Shown: positions 15,743 through 25,436, counted from the stretch's first letter. The stretch is 64,000 bases of DNA from Xaviernesmea rhizosphaerae (GCF_001938945.1 NZ_MKIO01000017.1:1-64000); one strand, 5' to 3'. Notes: generated by a model not told the origin, from the sequence alone. A program made the numbers and translations.

Positions 15743-17782
15743 TCACGGCGCCAACTCTTCATTTGCTGGGCCGGCTTTTCTCCCGCTTTCCATCCAGCCC
15801 ACAATCTCCTCGCGCGGCCGCGGCCGTGAAAGGGCGTAGCCCTGCATCAGCGGGCAGCCGAGTTCTTCCAGAGTGGCCTGATCCTCCGGCGTCTCCACGC
15901 CTTCGCCCACCACTTCGAAACCAAACGACTTCGAGACATGGAGAACGGCATCGACCAGCGCCTGGCGCTCCGGCGACGCGGCAATGCTGTGGATTAGGCC
16001 GCGGTCAATCTTCACCCTGTGGATCGGGAGCGATTGCAGCGCGCTGAGCGATGAATAGCCTGTGCCGAAATCGTCGATCGCAAGGCGCACGCCGGCCTGC
16101 GTCAGGCGGTCGAGCTTGCCCTTGACCGCCGCCGGATCGATGGCGACCTCCTCGGTGATTTCGATTTCCAGCATGCTCAAGGGCAGGCCGAGAGCCTTAA
16201 ACTCGCTGATGACGAGTTCGTCGACGGACATCTGCGTCATTTCGCGCGGCGAGACATTCATGGCGACACGGACGTCGTCGAAGCCGTTTTGTCTGAGCAG
16301 CGCCACCATTTCGGTGATCTCGCGCAGGATATAGCGCAGGAGATCGCCCGACAGACCGGACAGGGCGGAAACGGCGACCAGTTCCATCGGCGGTATGAAA
16401 CCGTGTGCGGGATGTTGCCAGCGCACCAGAGCTTCGAGCGTGTCCACGCGCGTCCCGTTCTCGGCCATGATCGGCTGATACCACATGGTCAGCGCCTGCT
16501 GCGCCATGGCTGCCGCAAGGTCGCGCTCGATGTCGCGCGTCATCTGTGCCCGGCGGCGAAGCGCCTCGTCGAAGATCCGGAAGCGGTTGCGCCCTGTGTT
16601 CTTGGCGGCGTAAAGCGCGACATCCGCGGCCACGAGCAGCGTGTCGAGATTGTCGTCATCGCATTCGCAAATGCCGATGCTGACGCCAATGCGTCCGGCG
16701 GGAAGTCGGGCGAAGGGGGCGGCGATGGCGGCGATGAGATCCTTGGCGATCGCCTCGGGGCCGGCATCTCCCGCAGGCAGATCGACCAGCGCGGCGAATT
16801 CGTCGCCACCCAGCCGGGCCAGCGGCGTATCGGCGGGCAGATAGGCCCGCAGGCGGCCCGCGACCTCGACCAGAATCATATCCCCTGTCTTGTGGCCGAA
16901 AGCATCATTGATCGTCTTGAAGCCGTCGAGATCGAAAAGCAGCAGGAAGTGCCGCCCTGCGACGTGCTCGTCTCGCCTGGCTGCGCCTTCGGACAGTGTC
17001 TCCTGTCCTGTCTGGCCCCGCGAGACCAGAACCTCGGCAAAACCCCGCCGGTTGAGCAGGCCGGTGAGATCATCATGGGTGGCCCGCTCGCGCATGTCCC
17101 GGGCAAACAGCGTGATGCGATGGTTCGCCGTCTCCAGCGATCGGGACAGGAATGTCGCTTCGTTCTTGAGCCGGCTCTGGTTGTCGACGAGCTCCTCTCC
17201 TACACGCGATCCGCGGATCAGCGCCAGGAGGTAAAGAAGGACCGTCGCGGCGAGCCAATTGCGATCATAGCCGCCGCTATAGAGCAGGCAGCCGATGAGG
17301 GAGACGAGCGGCGGCGTGATGAAGACGATCGGAATGACGGCATAGGCAAAGCCATGGGTGACGGCGCCGGCGGTGATGCCGCAGACGACAGCGAGGTAGA
17401 ACACGGTTTCTGGCGTGGTGTAGCCGTCGCAAAGAAAGGGAATGAGCGCCCAGGCAAAGCCGGAGAGAAAGGCGAAGACGCAGTGCAGAGTCAAATGCCT
17501 GCCGACGGACAGGGCCCTGCGGGATGCGCGCGCGCCTGTGGCTTCGCCCGGCTCGCGCCGGTCATTTCCGATCGGATAACGGCAGAAGAGAAGCCGGGTA
17601 ATATTGATGGCGAGCGAGAAGGAAAACCACAAGGCGCCCGCCGCGCCCTTGCCGGCATGGATCGCCACCGCCAGGGCGGCCACCCCTAAGAGCATGTTCA
17701 CCGGGATGGAAATCGCAACCGTTTTTCGGACGGCCCGCAACTTGTCCAGAACGATCGCGTCGTTCAGAGCTGAAGCCGTCAT
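15743..17782 (-). CDS. Membrane-bound GGDEF-EAL protein (c-di-GMP turnover)
   Basis: 679 residues. About six N-terminal membrane helices (roughly residues 20-210, for example ISIPVNMLLGVAALAVAI and YLAVVCGITAGAVTHGFAY) form a MASE-like sensor. A GGDEF domain with intact RLGGDEFAAL follows, then an EAL domain with TLEALVRWQHP, MNVSPREM, EIEITEEVA, DDFGTGYSSL, VKIDRGLI and VVGEGVET. Every canonical metal-binding and catalytic residue I can check is present, so both cyclase and phosphodiesterase activities are possible. The start is set at the ATG at 17782 (MTASALNDAIVLDKLR) with GAGAG upstream. An upstream extension to 17935 is low-complexity and lacks a ribosome site. It stands alone, so its input signal is unknown. 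Confidence 0.9.
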   Translation of the reverse strand: MTASALNDAIVLDKLRAVRKTVAISIPVNMLLGVAALAVAIHAGKGAAGALWFSFSLAINITRLLFCRYPIGNDRREPGEATGARASRRALSVGRHLTLHCVFAFLSGFAWALIPFLCDGYTTPETVFYLAVVCGITAGAVTHGFAYAVIPIVFITPPLVSLIGCLLYSGGYDRNWLAATVLLYLLALIRGSRVGEELVDNQSRLKNEATFLSRSLETANHRITLFARDMRERATHDDLTGLLNRRGFAEVLVSRGQTGQETLSEGAARRDEHVAGRHFLLLFDLDGFKTINDAFGHKTGDMILVEVAGRLRAYLPADTPLARLGGDEFAALVDLPAGDAGPEAIAKDLIAAIAAPFARLPAGRIGVSIGICECDDDNLDTLLVAADVALYAAKNTGRNRFRIFDEALRRRAQMTRDIERDLAAAMAQQALTMWYQPIMAENGTRVDTLEALVRWQHPAHGFIPPMELVAVSALSGLSGDLLRYILREITEMVALLRQNGFDDVRVAMNVSPREMTQMSVDELVISEFKALGLPLSMLEIEITEEVAIDPAAVKGKLDRLTQAGVRLAIDDFGTGYSSLSALQSLPIHRVKIDRGLIHSIAASPERQALVDAVLHVSKSFGFEVVGEGVETPEDQATLEELGCPLMQGYALSRPRPREEIVGWMESGRKAGPANEELAP

Positions 17783-18531
17783 GGCAACTCTCTCATTCTC
17801 GATGTCGGCGGCTCTCGAGGCAAAGCACCGCTGACCGATGGATCGCCAAACAGCGGCGATGACGTGGCTATGAAACACTGCCGGGGGCAGTCGCTCAAAA
17901 GAATGACAGGACCGAGCCAGGGCCCGATCCGGCAATCGTCTTTTACGGCACGGTGTCCGCCGCGAAAGCGCGGGCTTGCAGATTGCGCCTATCCGGGAAA
18001 GCGGGAGCCGAAAGGCCCTGTCCTCCTTCTGACGCTTTGTCCTGCACCAAAAGCCTCATGCTTCGGCCGGACATCCGCAAGATGGTCAATTCGTCCAATA
18101 AAAAGGTTGCAAAACACTGAAACTCGGCAGGCGAATCGGGCTTCATTTAACCTTAGACGCGCGTGTTTCCTGGCGGTTGCCGGCGAAGGACGGATATCGG
18201 CCCTTTTCTCAGGGGATGGGCGCTCACCGCCGTCGCGGCGATGTCAAGACGCAGCGGGGTGCGATTGCCCGGGGCATGCGGGGTCTCTTGTCACGCTGAA
18301 GCTCGTTGCTATGCCGCCTGTCCCGCAAAACCCGTTCCCCTCTCTGCGCGATATGCGGTAGCCGGCTTGCCGCGCAGACGCGCTGGCTGCCGTGCGAGTG
18401 ACAGGGTCGGCATGGCCGGCATGGCAAAGGCCCCGCCGGGACGGCAGGGCCTTTGTTTGTTTAGCGGGGCATCGTCGTGAGCCAGGGGATGGCGATCAGA
18501 GGGCTCGCCCTGCATCCCCGGGTGCGGGAGG
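17783..18531. other. 749-bp intergenic region
   Basis: No coding frame here resembles a known protein. It holds the promoter side of the GGDEF-EAL gene, an A/T-rich patch near 18090-18150 (AATAAAAAGGTTGCAAAACA) that may include that promoter, and a hairpin near 18426-18454 beyond the end of the peptide transporter operon. Confidence 0.5.
18426..18454. terminator. Hairpin downstream of the peptide transporter operon
   Basis: AAAGGCCCCGCCGGG and ACGGCAGGGCCTTT pair with small mismatches. It lies about 78 bp past the stop of the minus-strand substrate-binding protein gene, so it is a plausible operon terminator. The T-rich flank (TTTGTTTGTTTA) is on the plus-strand side. Confidence 0.5.
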
Positions 18532-20043
18532 TTAGTTCTTCACCGTGTCCTCGAGGAAGAAGCGGCCGAGCGGGTTCTGGTAGAAGTTGGTGACGTTCTT
18601 GCGCATCACGTTGATGTAGGGGCTGTAGTAGAGATCGATCCAGTTGACGTCGTCCTTGGCGATCTTCTGCAGCTCGACATACATGGCCTCGCGCTTGGCC
18701 GGATCGGTTTCGAGACGGGCGGCGGCGACGAGATCCTTCACATGATCGTTCTTGTAGCGAGTCATGTAATTCATGTTGGTGTCGTGGCCGAGCGTGAAGG
18801 TGGTCTTCTGGTCGGGGTCGAGAATGTCGTTGGTCCAGTACATGACCGAGATGTCGTAATCGCCGTCGATCAGCATGTTCCAGCTCTGGCTGGGATCGAC
18901 CTTCTGCAGATTGGCGGTCACGCCGGCCTTGGCCAGCTGCTGCTGGACCAGCACGGCGATCTGCTCGTCGGTCTCCTTGCCGGCATTGACGAGATAGTTC
19001 AGCGTCAGCCCTTCCGCGCCGGCGGCCTTCAGCATCTCCTTGGCCTTTTCCGGGTCATAGGGCCGCTGCAGATTGTCGGCATAGTGATAGAGCGCGCCCT
19101 TCGGAATGTAGGAATTGGCGATTTCGCCGATGCCGAAAGTGGCGGCGTCGACGATCGCCTTCTTGTCGATCGCCATGTCGAGTGCCTGGCGCACTTCCTT
19201 CTTGGCCAGAGCGCCGTGCTCGTGGTTGATCAGCATGTGATCCTCGCGGGTCGAGGGATCCATGCGCACGGTGAGGTCGGCATTCTTCTGCAGTTCGGAA
19301 ACGCGGGAGAAGGGCACGTTGATCGCCGCATCCAGCTGGCCGGCCTGGACATTGAGAATGCGGGTGTTGTCGTCGGGAACGACGATCCATTCCACGCCGT
19401 CGAGGCTGACATGGGAGGCGTCCCAGTAGCCGGGGTTCTTCTTCAGGATCACGCGGTCGCCGCGGCGCCATTCCTCGACAGTGAAGGCGCCCGAGCCGAT
19501 CGGCTTTTCGGCAAAGCCGTCCGGATCGGCCTCCACCACGCCCTTCGGCAGCACGGAAGCATTCGGCAGCGCCATCATCGAAATGAAGGGAACCGACTTG
19601 CCCTTGAGCTTGACCACCAGCGTCTTGTCGTCTGCGGCCGTTGCCGTGTCGATGATCTTGAAGCTGTCGGACCAGAGCGAGCCCTTGTCGTCGCGGATGC
19701 GCGTCAGCGAGAAGGCGGCGTCGGATGCCGTTACCGGGCTCCCGTCGGAGAACTTGGCGTCGCGCAGCTTGAACGTATAGGTCAGGCCGTCATCGGAGAT
19801 CGTCCAGCTTTCGGCAAGCCCCGGCTCCAGCTTGGTGCCGGTGCGGTCGACCCGCACCAGCACGTCGAACACGTTGGAGAACACCCAGTTGTCGACGTTC
19901 TGCGCCGATTTGATCGGATCGAAGGTGGTGGAATCCTCGTTGCGGCCAATGGTCAGCACGCCGGCGGCCTCGGCATAAGAGGCCGAGAGCGACAGGAGGG
20001 TGGCGAAGGCGGCAAGCTTGGCTTTCGTCATCTGCGATTTCAT
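18532..20043 (-). CDS. Peptide/opine-type ABC transporter substrate-binding protein (family 5)
   Basis: A 503-residue periplasmic protein with an N-terminal signal peptide (MTKAKLAAFATLLSLSASYA then AEAA) and a family-5 binding fold. Diagnostic parts are LEPGLAESWTISDDGLTYTF, LRDAKFSDGSPVTASDAAF and IGSGAFTVEEW. It should deliver a peptide or related ligand to the permeases encoded upstream. It is the last gene of the pip-dppBCDF operon and overlaps the ATPase gene by an ATGA. In related plant-responsive loci such a binding protein is needed for import of the signal; that role here is inferred. Confidence 0.9.
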   Translation of the reverse strand: MKSQMTKAKLAAFATLLSLSASYAEAAGVLTIGRNEDSTTFDPIKSAQNVDNWVFSNVFDVLVRVDRTGTKLEPGLAESWTISDDGLTYTFKLRDAKFSDGSPVTASDAAFSLTRIRDDKGSLWSDSFKIIDTATAADDKTLVVKLKGKSVPFISMMALPNASVLPKGVVEADPDGFAEKPIGSGAFTVEEWRRGDRVILKKNPGYWDASHVSLDGVEWIVVPDDNTRILNVQAGQLDAAINVPFSRVSELQKNADLTVRMDPSTREDHMLINHEHGALAKKEVRQALDMAIDKKAIVDAATFGIGEIANSYIPKGALYHYADNLQRPYDPEKAKEMLKAAGAEGLTLNYLVNAGKETDEQIAVLVQQQLAKAGVTANLQKVDPSQSWNMLIDGDYDISVMYWTNDILDPDQKTTFTLGHDTNMNYMTRYKNDHVKDLVAAARLETDPAKREAMYVELQKIAKDDVNWIDLYYSPYINVMRKNVTNFYQNPLGRFFLEDTVKN

Positions 20044-21734
20044 GCGGGCTGTCCTTTGGTGAGCGGGGAGGAGAGGGGGGCGCCCGACAGCGGCCGGTCC
20101 GGGTCGATGTCGGGAATGGCGGCGATCAGATTGGCGGTATAGGCTTGGGAAGGTGCGGAGAAGACGCGATCGGAGGGGCCCTCCTCGACGATCCTGCCGT
20201 GATGCATGACGACCACGCGCTGGCAGAGCGAGCGGACCACGGCGAGATCATGGGCGATGAAGACCAGCGTCAGCTCCATGGTCGCGACCAGCTTGCGGAA
20301 CAGCGCGACGATCTGGGCCTGGATGGTCACGTCGAGCGCAGCGATGCACTCATCCGCGACGATCAGGCGCGGCTCCACCGCCAGCGCCCGGGCGATGCCG
20401 GCGCGCTGGCACTGGCCGCCGCTTAAGGAGCGGGGCTTTCGTGCGGCGAAGGAGCGATCGAGTTCCACCAGATCGAGCAGTTCGCCGACGCGGGCGTTAA
20501 TGGCGGCGTCCGGCACCTTCCTGTGCACCCGCAGCACCTCCGCCAGCGTCTCGCCGATGGTGAGCCGGGGATTGAGCGAGTTGTAGGGATCCTGAAACAC
20601 CATGGCGGCCTGGCTGTGCAGGGCCTTCAGCGTTTCCGCGCGTTTCAGGGACAGGCTGTGACCATCGAAGGTGACGTGACCCTCGGACAGAGGCGTCAGC
20701 CCGAGCATGGCACGCGCGAGCGTCGACTTGCCCGAACCGCTTTCCCCGACGATGCCGACCGTCTCGCCCGGCAGGATCTGCAGCGAGACGCCGCCGACTG
20801 CGCTGAAGGTCTTGCGGCGGGAGAGAAGGCCGCCGCCGACGGGAAAGCGCACATGCAGGTCATCGATCTCGACCAAAGCGCGCGGCCGGGGCGATACGAT
20901 CTCTGACTGCGGGCTGCGGCCGGGCGCGACCTCGGCCGGCATGGAAGGGTGGCTGGCAATCAGCGCCTGCGTATAGGCCTCTGCCGGCGCGGAGAGGATC
21001 CGGCGCTTCTCGCCCACCTCGATCAGCCGGCCATGGCGCATCACGGCGATGCGGTCGCAGGTCTGGGCAACGACGCCGAGATCATGGGTGATCAGGATGA
21101 TGGAGAGGCCGCGCGCCTTGCGGATCTCAAGCAGCAGCGTGAGGATCTGCGCCTGGATGGTGACGTCGAGCGCGGTGGTCGGCTCGTCGGCGATCAGGAT
21201 TTCCGGATTGCAGGCCAGCGCGATGGCGATCATCGCCCGCTGGCGCATGCCGCCGGAAAACTCATGGGCGTAATTGCTGAACTGGCGCGGCGGATCGGTG
21301 AAGCCGACCTGAGCCATGATCTCGAGCGCTGCCGTTCTGGCCTCGACCCCTCCAAGTCCCTGGTGAAAGCGGATGCCCTCGGTGATCTGGTCGCCGATGC
21401 GCATCACGGGGTCGAGATGGCTGGTCGGGTTCTGGAAGATCATGCCGATGCGCGCGCCGCGGATCGCCTGAAGTTCGACGGCGGACGCGCCTGCAATGTC
21501 CTGCCCGTCGAGCAGCACCGCGCCGCCCGTGCGCTTCAGGCTGCGCGAGGGCAGAAGGCCGACCAGGCTGCGGCAGAACAGGCTCTTGCCCGAGCCGCTT
21601 TCACCGACGAGGCCGAGGATTTCGCCCCTGTTCAGATCGAGCGACACCGTGTCGAGCAGGGTGCGCGGCGTGTCGCCGTCCTCGACGGTAACAGTCAGAT
21701 CGCGCACGCTGAGAAGCGGATGGGCGGCGGTCAT
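20040..21734 (-). CDS. Peptide ABC transporter ATPase, fused DppD-DppF type
   Basis: 564 residues with two complete ABC cassettes, corresponding to the usually separate DppD and DppF. Cassette 1 has Walker [12 protein letters not shown], signature [12 protein letters not shown] and Walker [13 protein letters not shown]. Cassette 2 has [27 protein letters not shown] and [12 protein letters not shown]. The second Walker B reads DECIAALD instead of DEPTSALD, a minor deviation that keeps the catalytic Glu. Start ATG at 21734, overlapping the stop of the permease gene. It powers the transporter of this operon. Confidence 0.92.
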   Translation of the reverse strand: MTAAHPLLSVRDLTVTVEDGDTPRTLLDTVSLDLNRGEILGLVGESGSGKSLFCRSLVGLLPSRSLKRTGGAVLLDGQDIAGASAVELQAIRGARIGMIFQNPTSHLDPVMRIGDQITEGIRFHQGLGGVEARTAALEIMAQVGFTDPPRQFSNYAHEFSGGMRQRAMIAIALACNPEILIADEPTTALDVTIQAQILTLLLEIRKARGLSIILITHDLGVVAQTCDRIAVMRHGRLIEVGEKRRILSAPAEAYTQALIASHPSMPAEVAPGRSPQSEIVSPRPRALVEIDDLHVRFPVGGGLLSRRKTFSAVGGVSLQILPGETVGIVGESGSGKSTLARAMLGLTPLSEGHVTFDGHSLSLKRAETLKALHSQAAMVFQDPYNSLNPRLTIGETLAEVLRVHRKVPDAAINARVGELLDLVELDRSFAARKPRSLSGGQCQRAGIARALAVEPRLIVADECIAALDVTIQAQIVALFRKLVATMELTLVFIAHDLAVVRSLCQRVVVMHHGRIVEEGPSDRVFSAPSQAYTANLIAAIPDIDPDRPLSGAPLSSPLTKGQPA

Positions 21735-22552
21735 TCATTCACTCCCATCAATTCGCCCAGCGCATCGCCGATCATGGAAAAGCCGAAGGCGAGCACGACG
21801 ATCGACAGGCCGGGAAACAGGGTGATCCACCAGGCCTGGGTGACGAAGCTCTGGCCTTCCGCCACCATCACGCCCCATTCGGCCATGGGCGGCTGGACGC
21901 CGAGGCCGAGATAGCTGATGGCCGCGCCCGAGAGCAGCACCAGCACCGCATCCGACATGGAGAAGACCAGCGAGCCGGCCACCGCATTGGGCAGGAGATG
22001 GCGGAACAGGATGCGCAGGCGCGAGAAGCCGAGGCTGACGGCGGCCATGGCGTAATCGCTGTTCTTCAGCACGAGAATCTGCGCGCGGATCAGCCGGGCA
22101 TAGGAGACCCAGCCGACCAGCGCCATGGCGATATAGAAGCTCGTCAGGCCCGGGCCGAGAATGGCGATGATCGACAGCATCAGCACCAGGAAGGGGAAGG
22201 CGAGGATGATGTCGATCAGCCGCATCAACGCCGTGTCGATCAGCCCGCCGAAGAAGCCGGCAAAGGCGCCGATGACCGTGCCGATCACAAGCGGGAAGGC
22301 GACGCCGATCAGGGCGATCTGCAGATCGATGCGTGCGCCATAGAGCACGCGCGAGAGGATGTCGCGGCCGAAATTGTCGGTGCCGAAGGGATGGGCAAAG
22401 CTCGGCGGCTGCAGCCGGGCGGCGGCATCCTGATAGATCGGATCATAGGGCGCGATGAGGGGCGCCAGCAGTGCCACCAGCACGAAGGCGCCGAGAATGG
22501 CGAGGCCCGTGACCAGCGTGGCCGGGCGGGATTTCAGGGCCGCGGCGCTCAC
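21731..22552 (-). CDS. Peptide ABC transporter permease, DppC type
   Basis: A 273-residue inner-membrane permease of the BPD_transp_1 family. It shows the DppC N-terminal pattern AHPFGTDNFGRDILSRVLYG, about six membrane helices and the EAA-like loop AAVSLGFSRLRILFRHLLPN. A GTG at 22552 is selected as the start because it overlaps the DppB stop (GTGA) and gives the family length. The frame is open to 22873, but that part lies within dppB. Confidence 0.9.
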   Translation of the reverse strand: MSAAALKSRPATLVTGLAILGAFVLVALLAPLIAPYDPIYQDAAARLQPPSFAHPFGTDNFGRDILSRVLYGARIDLQIALIGVAFPLVIGTVIGAFAGFFGGLIDTALMRLIDIILAFPFLVLMLSIIAILGPGLTSFYIAMALVGWVSYARLIRAQILVLKNSDYAMAAVSLGFSRLRILFRHLLPNAVAGSLVFSMSDAVLVLLSGAAISYLGLGVQPPMAEWGVMVAEGQSFVTQAWWITLFPGLSIVVLAFGFSMIGDALGELMGVNE

Positions 22553-23487
22553 AGCTTCACCCGGGGATCGGCGGCGACGGTGGCGATGTCGGCCAGGAAA
22601 TTGACGAGCACGGTCGCGCAGGCAAAGACCATGGCCACGCCCTGCACCACCATGTAATCGCGCGAGAAGATCGCCCGCACCAGGAGCTGGCCCATGCCCG
22701 GCAGGGCGAAGACGCTTTCCACCACCACCGTGCCGCCGATCAGCCAGCCGATGTTGACGGCGAGCAGATTGATGGTCGGCGCCACGGCATTGGGCAGGAC
22801 ATGACGCCAGAAGACGATGCTTTCCGGCATGCCGCGCGCGCGGGCGGCGGTGGCGACATCCGATTTCAGCCATTCCACAATGGCCGCGCGTAAAGAACGC
22901 ATCAGCACCGTCGACAGCGACAAGGCGATGGTGAGCGAGGGCAGGATCAGGTGCACGAGCTTGTCGCCGAGCGTGCTGCCATAGCCTGAGACGGGCAGCA
23001 CCGGAAAGGCGACCGCGAGCAGCAGGATCAGCATCAGCGCCACCCAGAAGGGCGGAAAACCGATGCCGAAGGTGGAGACGACCCGCACGAGATGATCGAC
23101 CGGCCGCCCATGGTTGCGCGCGGCAAGGGCTGCCAGCGGCACGGCGATCAGCACCGAGAGCAGGACGGCGGAGAATACCAGCGCCAAAGTCGGCTCGATG
23201 CGCGTGGCGATCAGCGGCAGAACGTCGATCTTGTAGGTGATCGACTTGCCCATCTCGCCCTTCAGGAGATTTTGCAGGAAGTAGAAATATTGCATCCAGA
23301 TCGGCTCATCCAGCCCGAACTGCGCGCGGACATTGGCGATCGCCGTGGGCGTGGCGCGGGCGCCGAGCAGCACGCGGGCCGGATCCCCGGGGATCAGCCG
23401 CACCAGCACGAAGGTGATGATGCTGACGCCGAAGATCACTGGCAGGAACTGCAAGGGGCGCGTGAGGATGAAGCGGTAGCGATGCAT
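22549..23487 (-). CDS. Peptide ABC transporter permease, DppB type
   Basis: A 312-residue DppB-like permease. The N terminus YRFILTRPLQFLPVIFGVSI with RLIPGDPARVLLGARAT and the loop AARARGMPESIVFWRHVLPN are characteristic. It pairs with the DppC-type protein to form the membrane channel. The start ATG at 23487 lies 2 bp after the stop of the iminopeptidase-like gene, so the two are translationally close. Confidence 0.92.
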   Translation of the reverse strand: MHRYRFILTRPLQFLPVIFGVSIITFVLVRLIPGDPARVLLGARATPTAIANVRAQFGLDEPIWMQYFYFLQNLLKGEMGKSITYKIDVLPLIATRIEPTLALVFSAVLLSVLIAVPLAALAARNHGRPVDHLVRVVSTFGIGFPPFWVALMLILLLAVAFPVLPVSGYGSTLGDKLVHLILPSLTIALSLSTVLMRSLRAAIVEWLKSDVATAARARGMPESIVFWRHVLPNAVAPTINLLAVNIGWLIGGTVVVESVFALPGMGQLLVRAIFSRDYMVVQGVAMVFACATVLVNFLADIATVAADPRVKL

Positions 23488-23489
23488 CG

Positions 23490-24380
23490 TCAGCCCGAGA
23501 CCTGCGAGAGGAAGGCGAGGAGCGGCGGATAATAGCCCTCGGGATTTTCATAGAAGGGCATGTGGCTGGCATTGCGCACGACATTGACGGTGGCGCCCGG
23601 CGGCAGCGCATTCTTCATTCTGAGCGCGCAGGCCGGCGTCAGCTCGTCATGCTCGCCGACGACGATCAGCACCGGCGCGGTGATCCTGGGCAGGTCGGGA
23701 ATGCGGTTCCAGTCCTTGAGATTGCCGATATAGAGGAATTCGTTCGGGCCCTGCATGGTCTCGTAGGGCCCCATGTTCCAGTCCGAGAGGGAACGGTTGA
23801 CCGGCGCGGGCCATTCCGGCAGGCGGCAGACATGGCGGTAGTTCAACAGCGTGATCGCCGCCTGATATTCGGGATGGCTGAAGGTGCCGGCCGCCTCATG
23901 CGCCTGCATCATCGCCACGGTCTCGGCGCCGAGCGCGCCGCGCAGCCGCTCCAGCTCGCTGACCAGATGCGGCATGTCGGCCACGGTGTCGGCAAGGATC
24001 AGGCTCTTGACCGCGTCGGGATGCGTCAGAGCATAGTCGATCGCCAGCCAGCCGCCCCAGGAATGTCCGAGCAGATGCACCGGCCCGAGGCCGAGGGCCT
24101 GGCGCACCGTTTCCGTTTCCGCCACATAGCGGTCGATCGTCCAGAGTGCACGGTCGGTCGGCCGGTCGGAGGCGCCGGTGCCGAGCTGGTCGAAGGCCAC
24201 CACCTTGAAGCCGTGATCCTTCAGGCAGGAATGCGCCTCGCGCAGATAGTCGCAGGGCAGGCCGGGGCCGCCATTGAGGCAGAGCAGCGTCTGCGGCCCT
24301 TCGCCGAAGACATAGGTGACGACCCTGTGCCCATCGACCAATATCTCATGCCGTTCGTCCGGCGCGATCTCGTGCCACAT
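23490..24380 (-). CDS. pip: Proline-iminopeptidase-like alpha/beta hydrolase (pip1)
   Basis: A 296-residue S33-type hydrolase. The oxyanion region is LCLNGGPGLPCDYL; the nucleophile elbow is LLGHSWGGWLA; the acid is Asp in VVGEHDELTPA; and the base is His in RNASHMPFYENP. Such enzymes release N-terminal proline or amidate-type groups from small peptides. The start is the ATG at 24380 (MWHEIAPDERHEI), preceded by GGCAGGA; an earlier in-frame ATG at 24407 lacks a ribosome site. It heads the operon pip1-dppB-dppC-dppDF-sbp. A 16-bp palindrome lies 70 bp upstream. Its neighbour is the LuxR-type regulator, so it is the pip gene expected beside plant-responsive LuxR solos. Confidence 0.88.
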   Translation of the reverse strand: MWHEIAPDERHEILVDGHRVVTYVFGEGPQTLLCLNGGPGLPCDYLREAHSCLKDHGFKVVAFDQLGTGASDRPTDRALWTIDRYVAETETVRQALGLGPVHLLGHSWGGWLAIDYALTHPDAVKSLILADTVADMPHLVSELERLRGALGAETVAMMQAHEAAGTFSHPEYQAAITLLNYRHVCRLPEWPAPVNRSLSDWNMGPYETMQGPNEFLYIGNLKDWNRIPDLPRITAPVLIVVGEHDELTPACALRMKNALPPGATVNVVRNASHMPFYENPEGYYPPLLAFLSQVSG

Positions 24381-24450
24381 GGTCCTGCCTTCCGCGATGC
24401 ACAACATTTATGCAAGCCTATTTTTTAGAGGAATTTCCCCTCAAAACCAG

Positions 24451-24466
24451 CTATCACAAGTGATAG
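24451..24466. promoter_or_regulatory. Lux-box-like palindrome 1 (before pip1 and luxR)
   Basis: CTATCACAAGTGATAG is a perfect 7-bp inverted repeat around AA. It lies 70 bp upstream of the pip1 start codon (minus strand) and 58 bp upstream of the preferred luxR ATG. A/T-rich sequence on the pip1 side (CTCTAAAAAATAGG) could hold the -10 element at the spacing usual for LuxR-activated promoters. A near-identical site precedes pip2. Confidence 0.75.
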
Positions 24467-24524
24467 GGTGCTGAAGCCGTCGCAAGCAGATCAGGCGGCA
24501 CCGGTGAAGGTGACGGGGCGCGTG

Positions 24525-25289
24525 ATGGACATCATCGAGATCGAGGAGCGTTTCGCGGCCGGCGACAGCCTGTCCGGCCAGATCGACACGCTGTTTTCCG
24601 CCATGCAGGCCTTCGGTTTCGACACGCTGATCTACGACTACACGCCCGTGCGCTACGATCTCGACGGCAGGCTGATGATGCCGACCGTGCTGGAGCTGCG
24701 CAATATCGACGAGACCATGCGCGACTACTGGTTCGGCCGCGGTTATTTCCGCCACGATCCGGTGCAGCACGTGGCGCTCGGCACCACCGCCCCCTTCTTC
24801 TGGAACTACGATCCCAAGGCCGAGACCCGCATCCGCGCCTTCATGAACGAGGACACCGCCTGCGTCGCCGATTTCCTGGCCGAGCGCGGGCTGACCGCCG
24901 GTGTCACCGTGCCGGTCCATCTGCCCGGCGGCGACTATGCCACGGTGACCGGCATCCGCGCCGGCGACCCCGCGCGGCTTGAGCGCGAGGCGCGGCTGTG
25001 TCTCGGCGAGTTCAGCCTGATGGCGCATCTGTTCCAGCGCGCCGTCGGTGCGCAGGTCGCCCGCCAGGCCACCGGCCTTGCACGGCTGACGGCGCGCGAA
25101 CGCGAATGCCTGCGCCATTCCGCCGACGGCCTGTCTGCCAAGGAAATTTCCCGCCTGATCGATCGCTCGGTGCCGACGGTGGTGATGCATCTCAACGCCG
25201 CCACCCGCAAGCTCGGCGCCAAGAACCGCACCCAGGCCGTGGCCAGGGCCGCGCATTTCCGGCTTCTCGATCCGCCGCACGCTTCGTAA
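24525..25289 (+). CDS. LuxR-solo regulator of the plant-responsive (OryR/PipR) type
   Basis: A 254-residue LuxR-family protein. The autoinducer-binding domain covers about residues 10-165, and a GerE-type HTH covers about 185-245 (LTARERECLRHSADGLSAKE, then ISRLIDRSVPTVVMHL). In the pocket the segment TMRDYWFGRGYFRHDPV aligns with TraR so that Trp57 is Met and Tyr61 is Trp, while Asp70-Pro71, a Trp85 equivalent (PFFW) and Gly113 (ERGLTAGV) are kept. These two changes define regulators that answer plant compounds rather than acyl-homoserine lactones. No luxI is nearby. ATG 24525 is preferred; a GTG at 24468 is in frame but lies 1 bp after the palindrome. Flanked by two pip genes. Confidence 0.88.
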   Translation: MDIIEIEERFAAGDSLSGQIDTLFSAMQAFGFDTLIYDYTPVRYDLDGRLMMPTVLELRNIDETMRDYWFGRGYFRHDPVQHVALGTTAPFFWNYDPKAETRIRAFMNEDTACVADFLAERGLTAGVTVPVHLPGGDYATVTGIRAGDPARLEREARLCLGEFSLMAHLFQRAVGAQVARQATGLARLTARERECLRHSADGLSAKEISRLIDRSVPTVVMHLNAATRKLGAKNRTQAVARAAHFRLLDPPHAS

Positions 25290-25350
25290 GGCCGCGCCGC
25301 CGCTCCGGCCGCGGCGCGATGCCGGGACGACCCGCTGACAGGGTGCCACC

Positions 25351-25366
25351 CTATCAGTTGTGATAG
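25351..25366. promoter_or_regulatory. Lux-box-like palindrome 2 (before pip2)
   Basis: CTATCAGTTGTGATAG shares CTATCA and GTGATAG with the first site and lies exactly 70 bp upstream of the pip2 start codon. A candidate -10 element TATGCT starts 24 nt after it. The repeat of both sequence and spacing argues for binding by the LuxR protein encoded between the two sites. Confidence 0.75.
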
Positions 25367-25436
25367 CTGCCGCCGCCCCGCCGCCCCGCCTATGCTCCCC
25401 CGCATCGAACCATCGCGAGCATAAGGGAGATCGGCG

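Noticed and set aside
24468..24524. GTG at 24468 as the luxR start
   Set aside because: It lies 1 bp after the operator palindrome and has no Shine-Dalgarno; the ATG at 24525 gives the usual family length.
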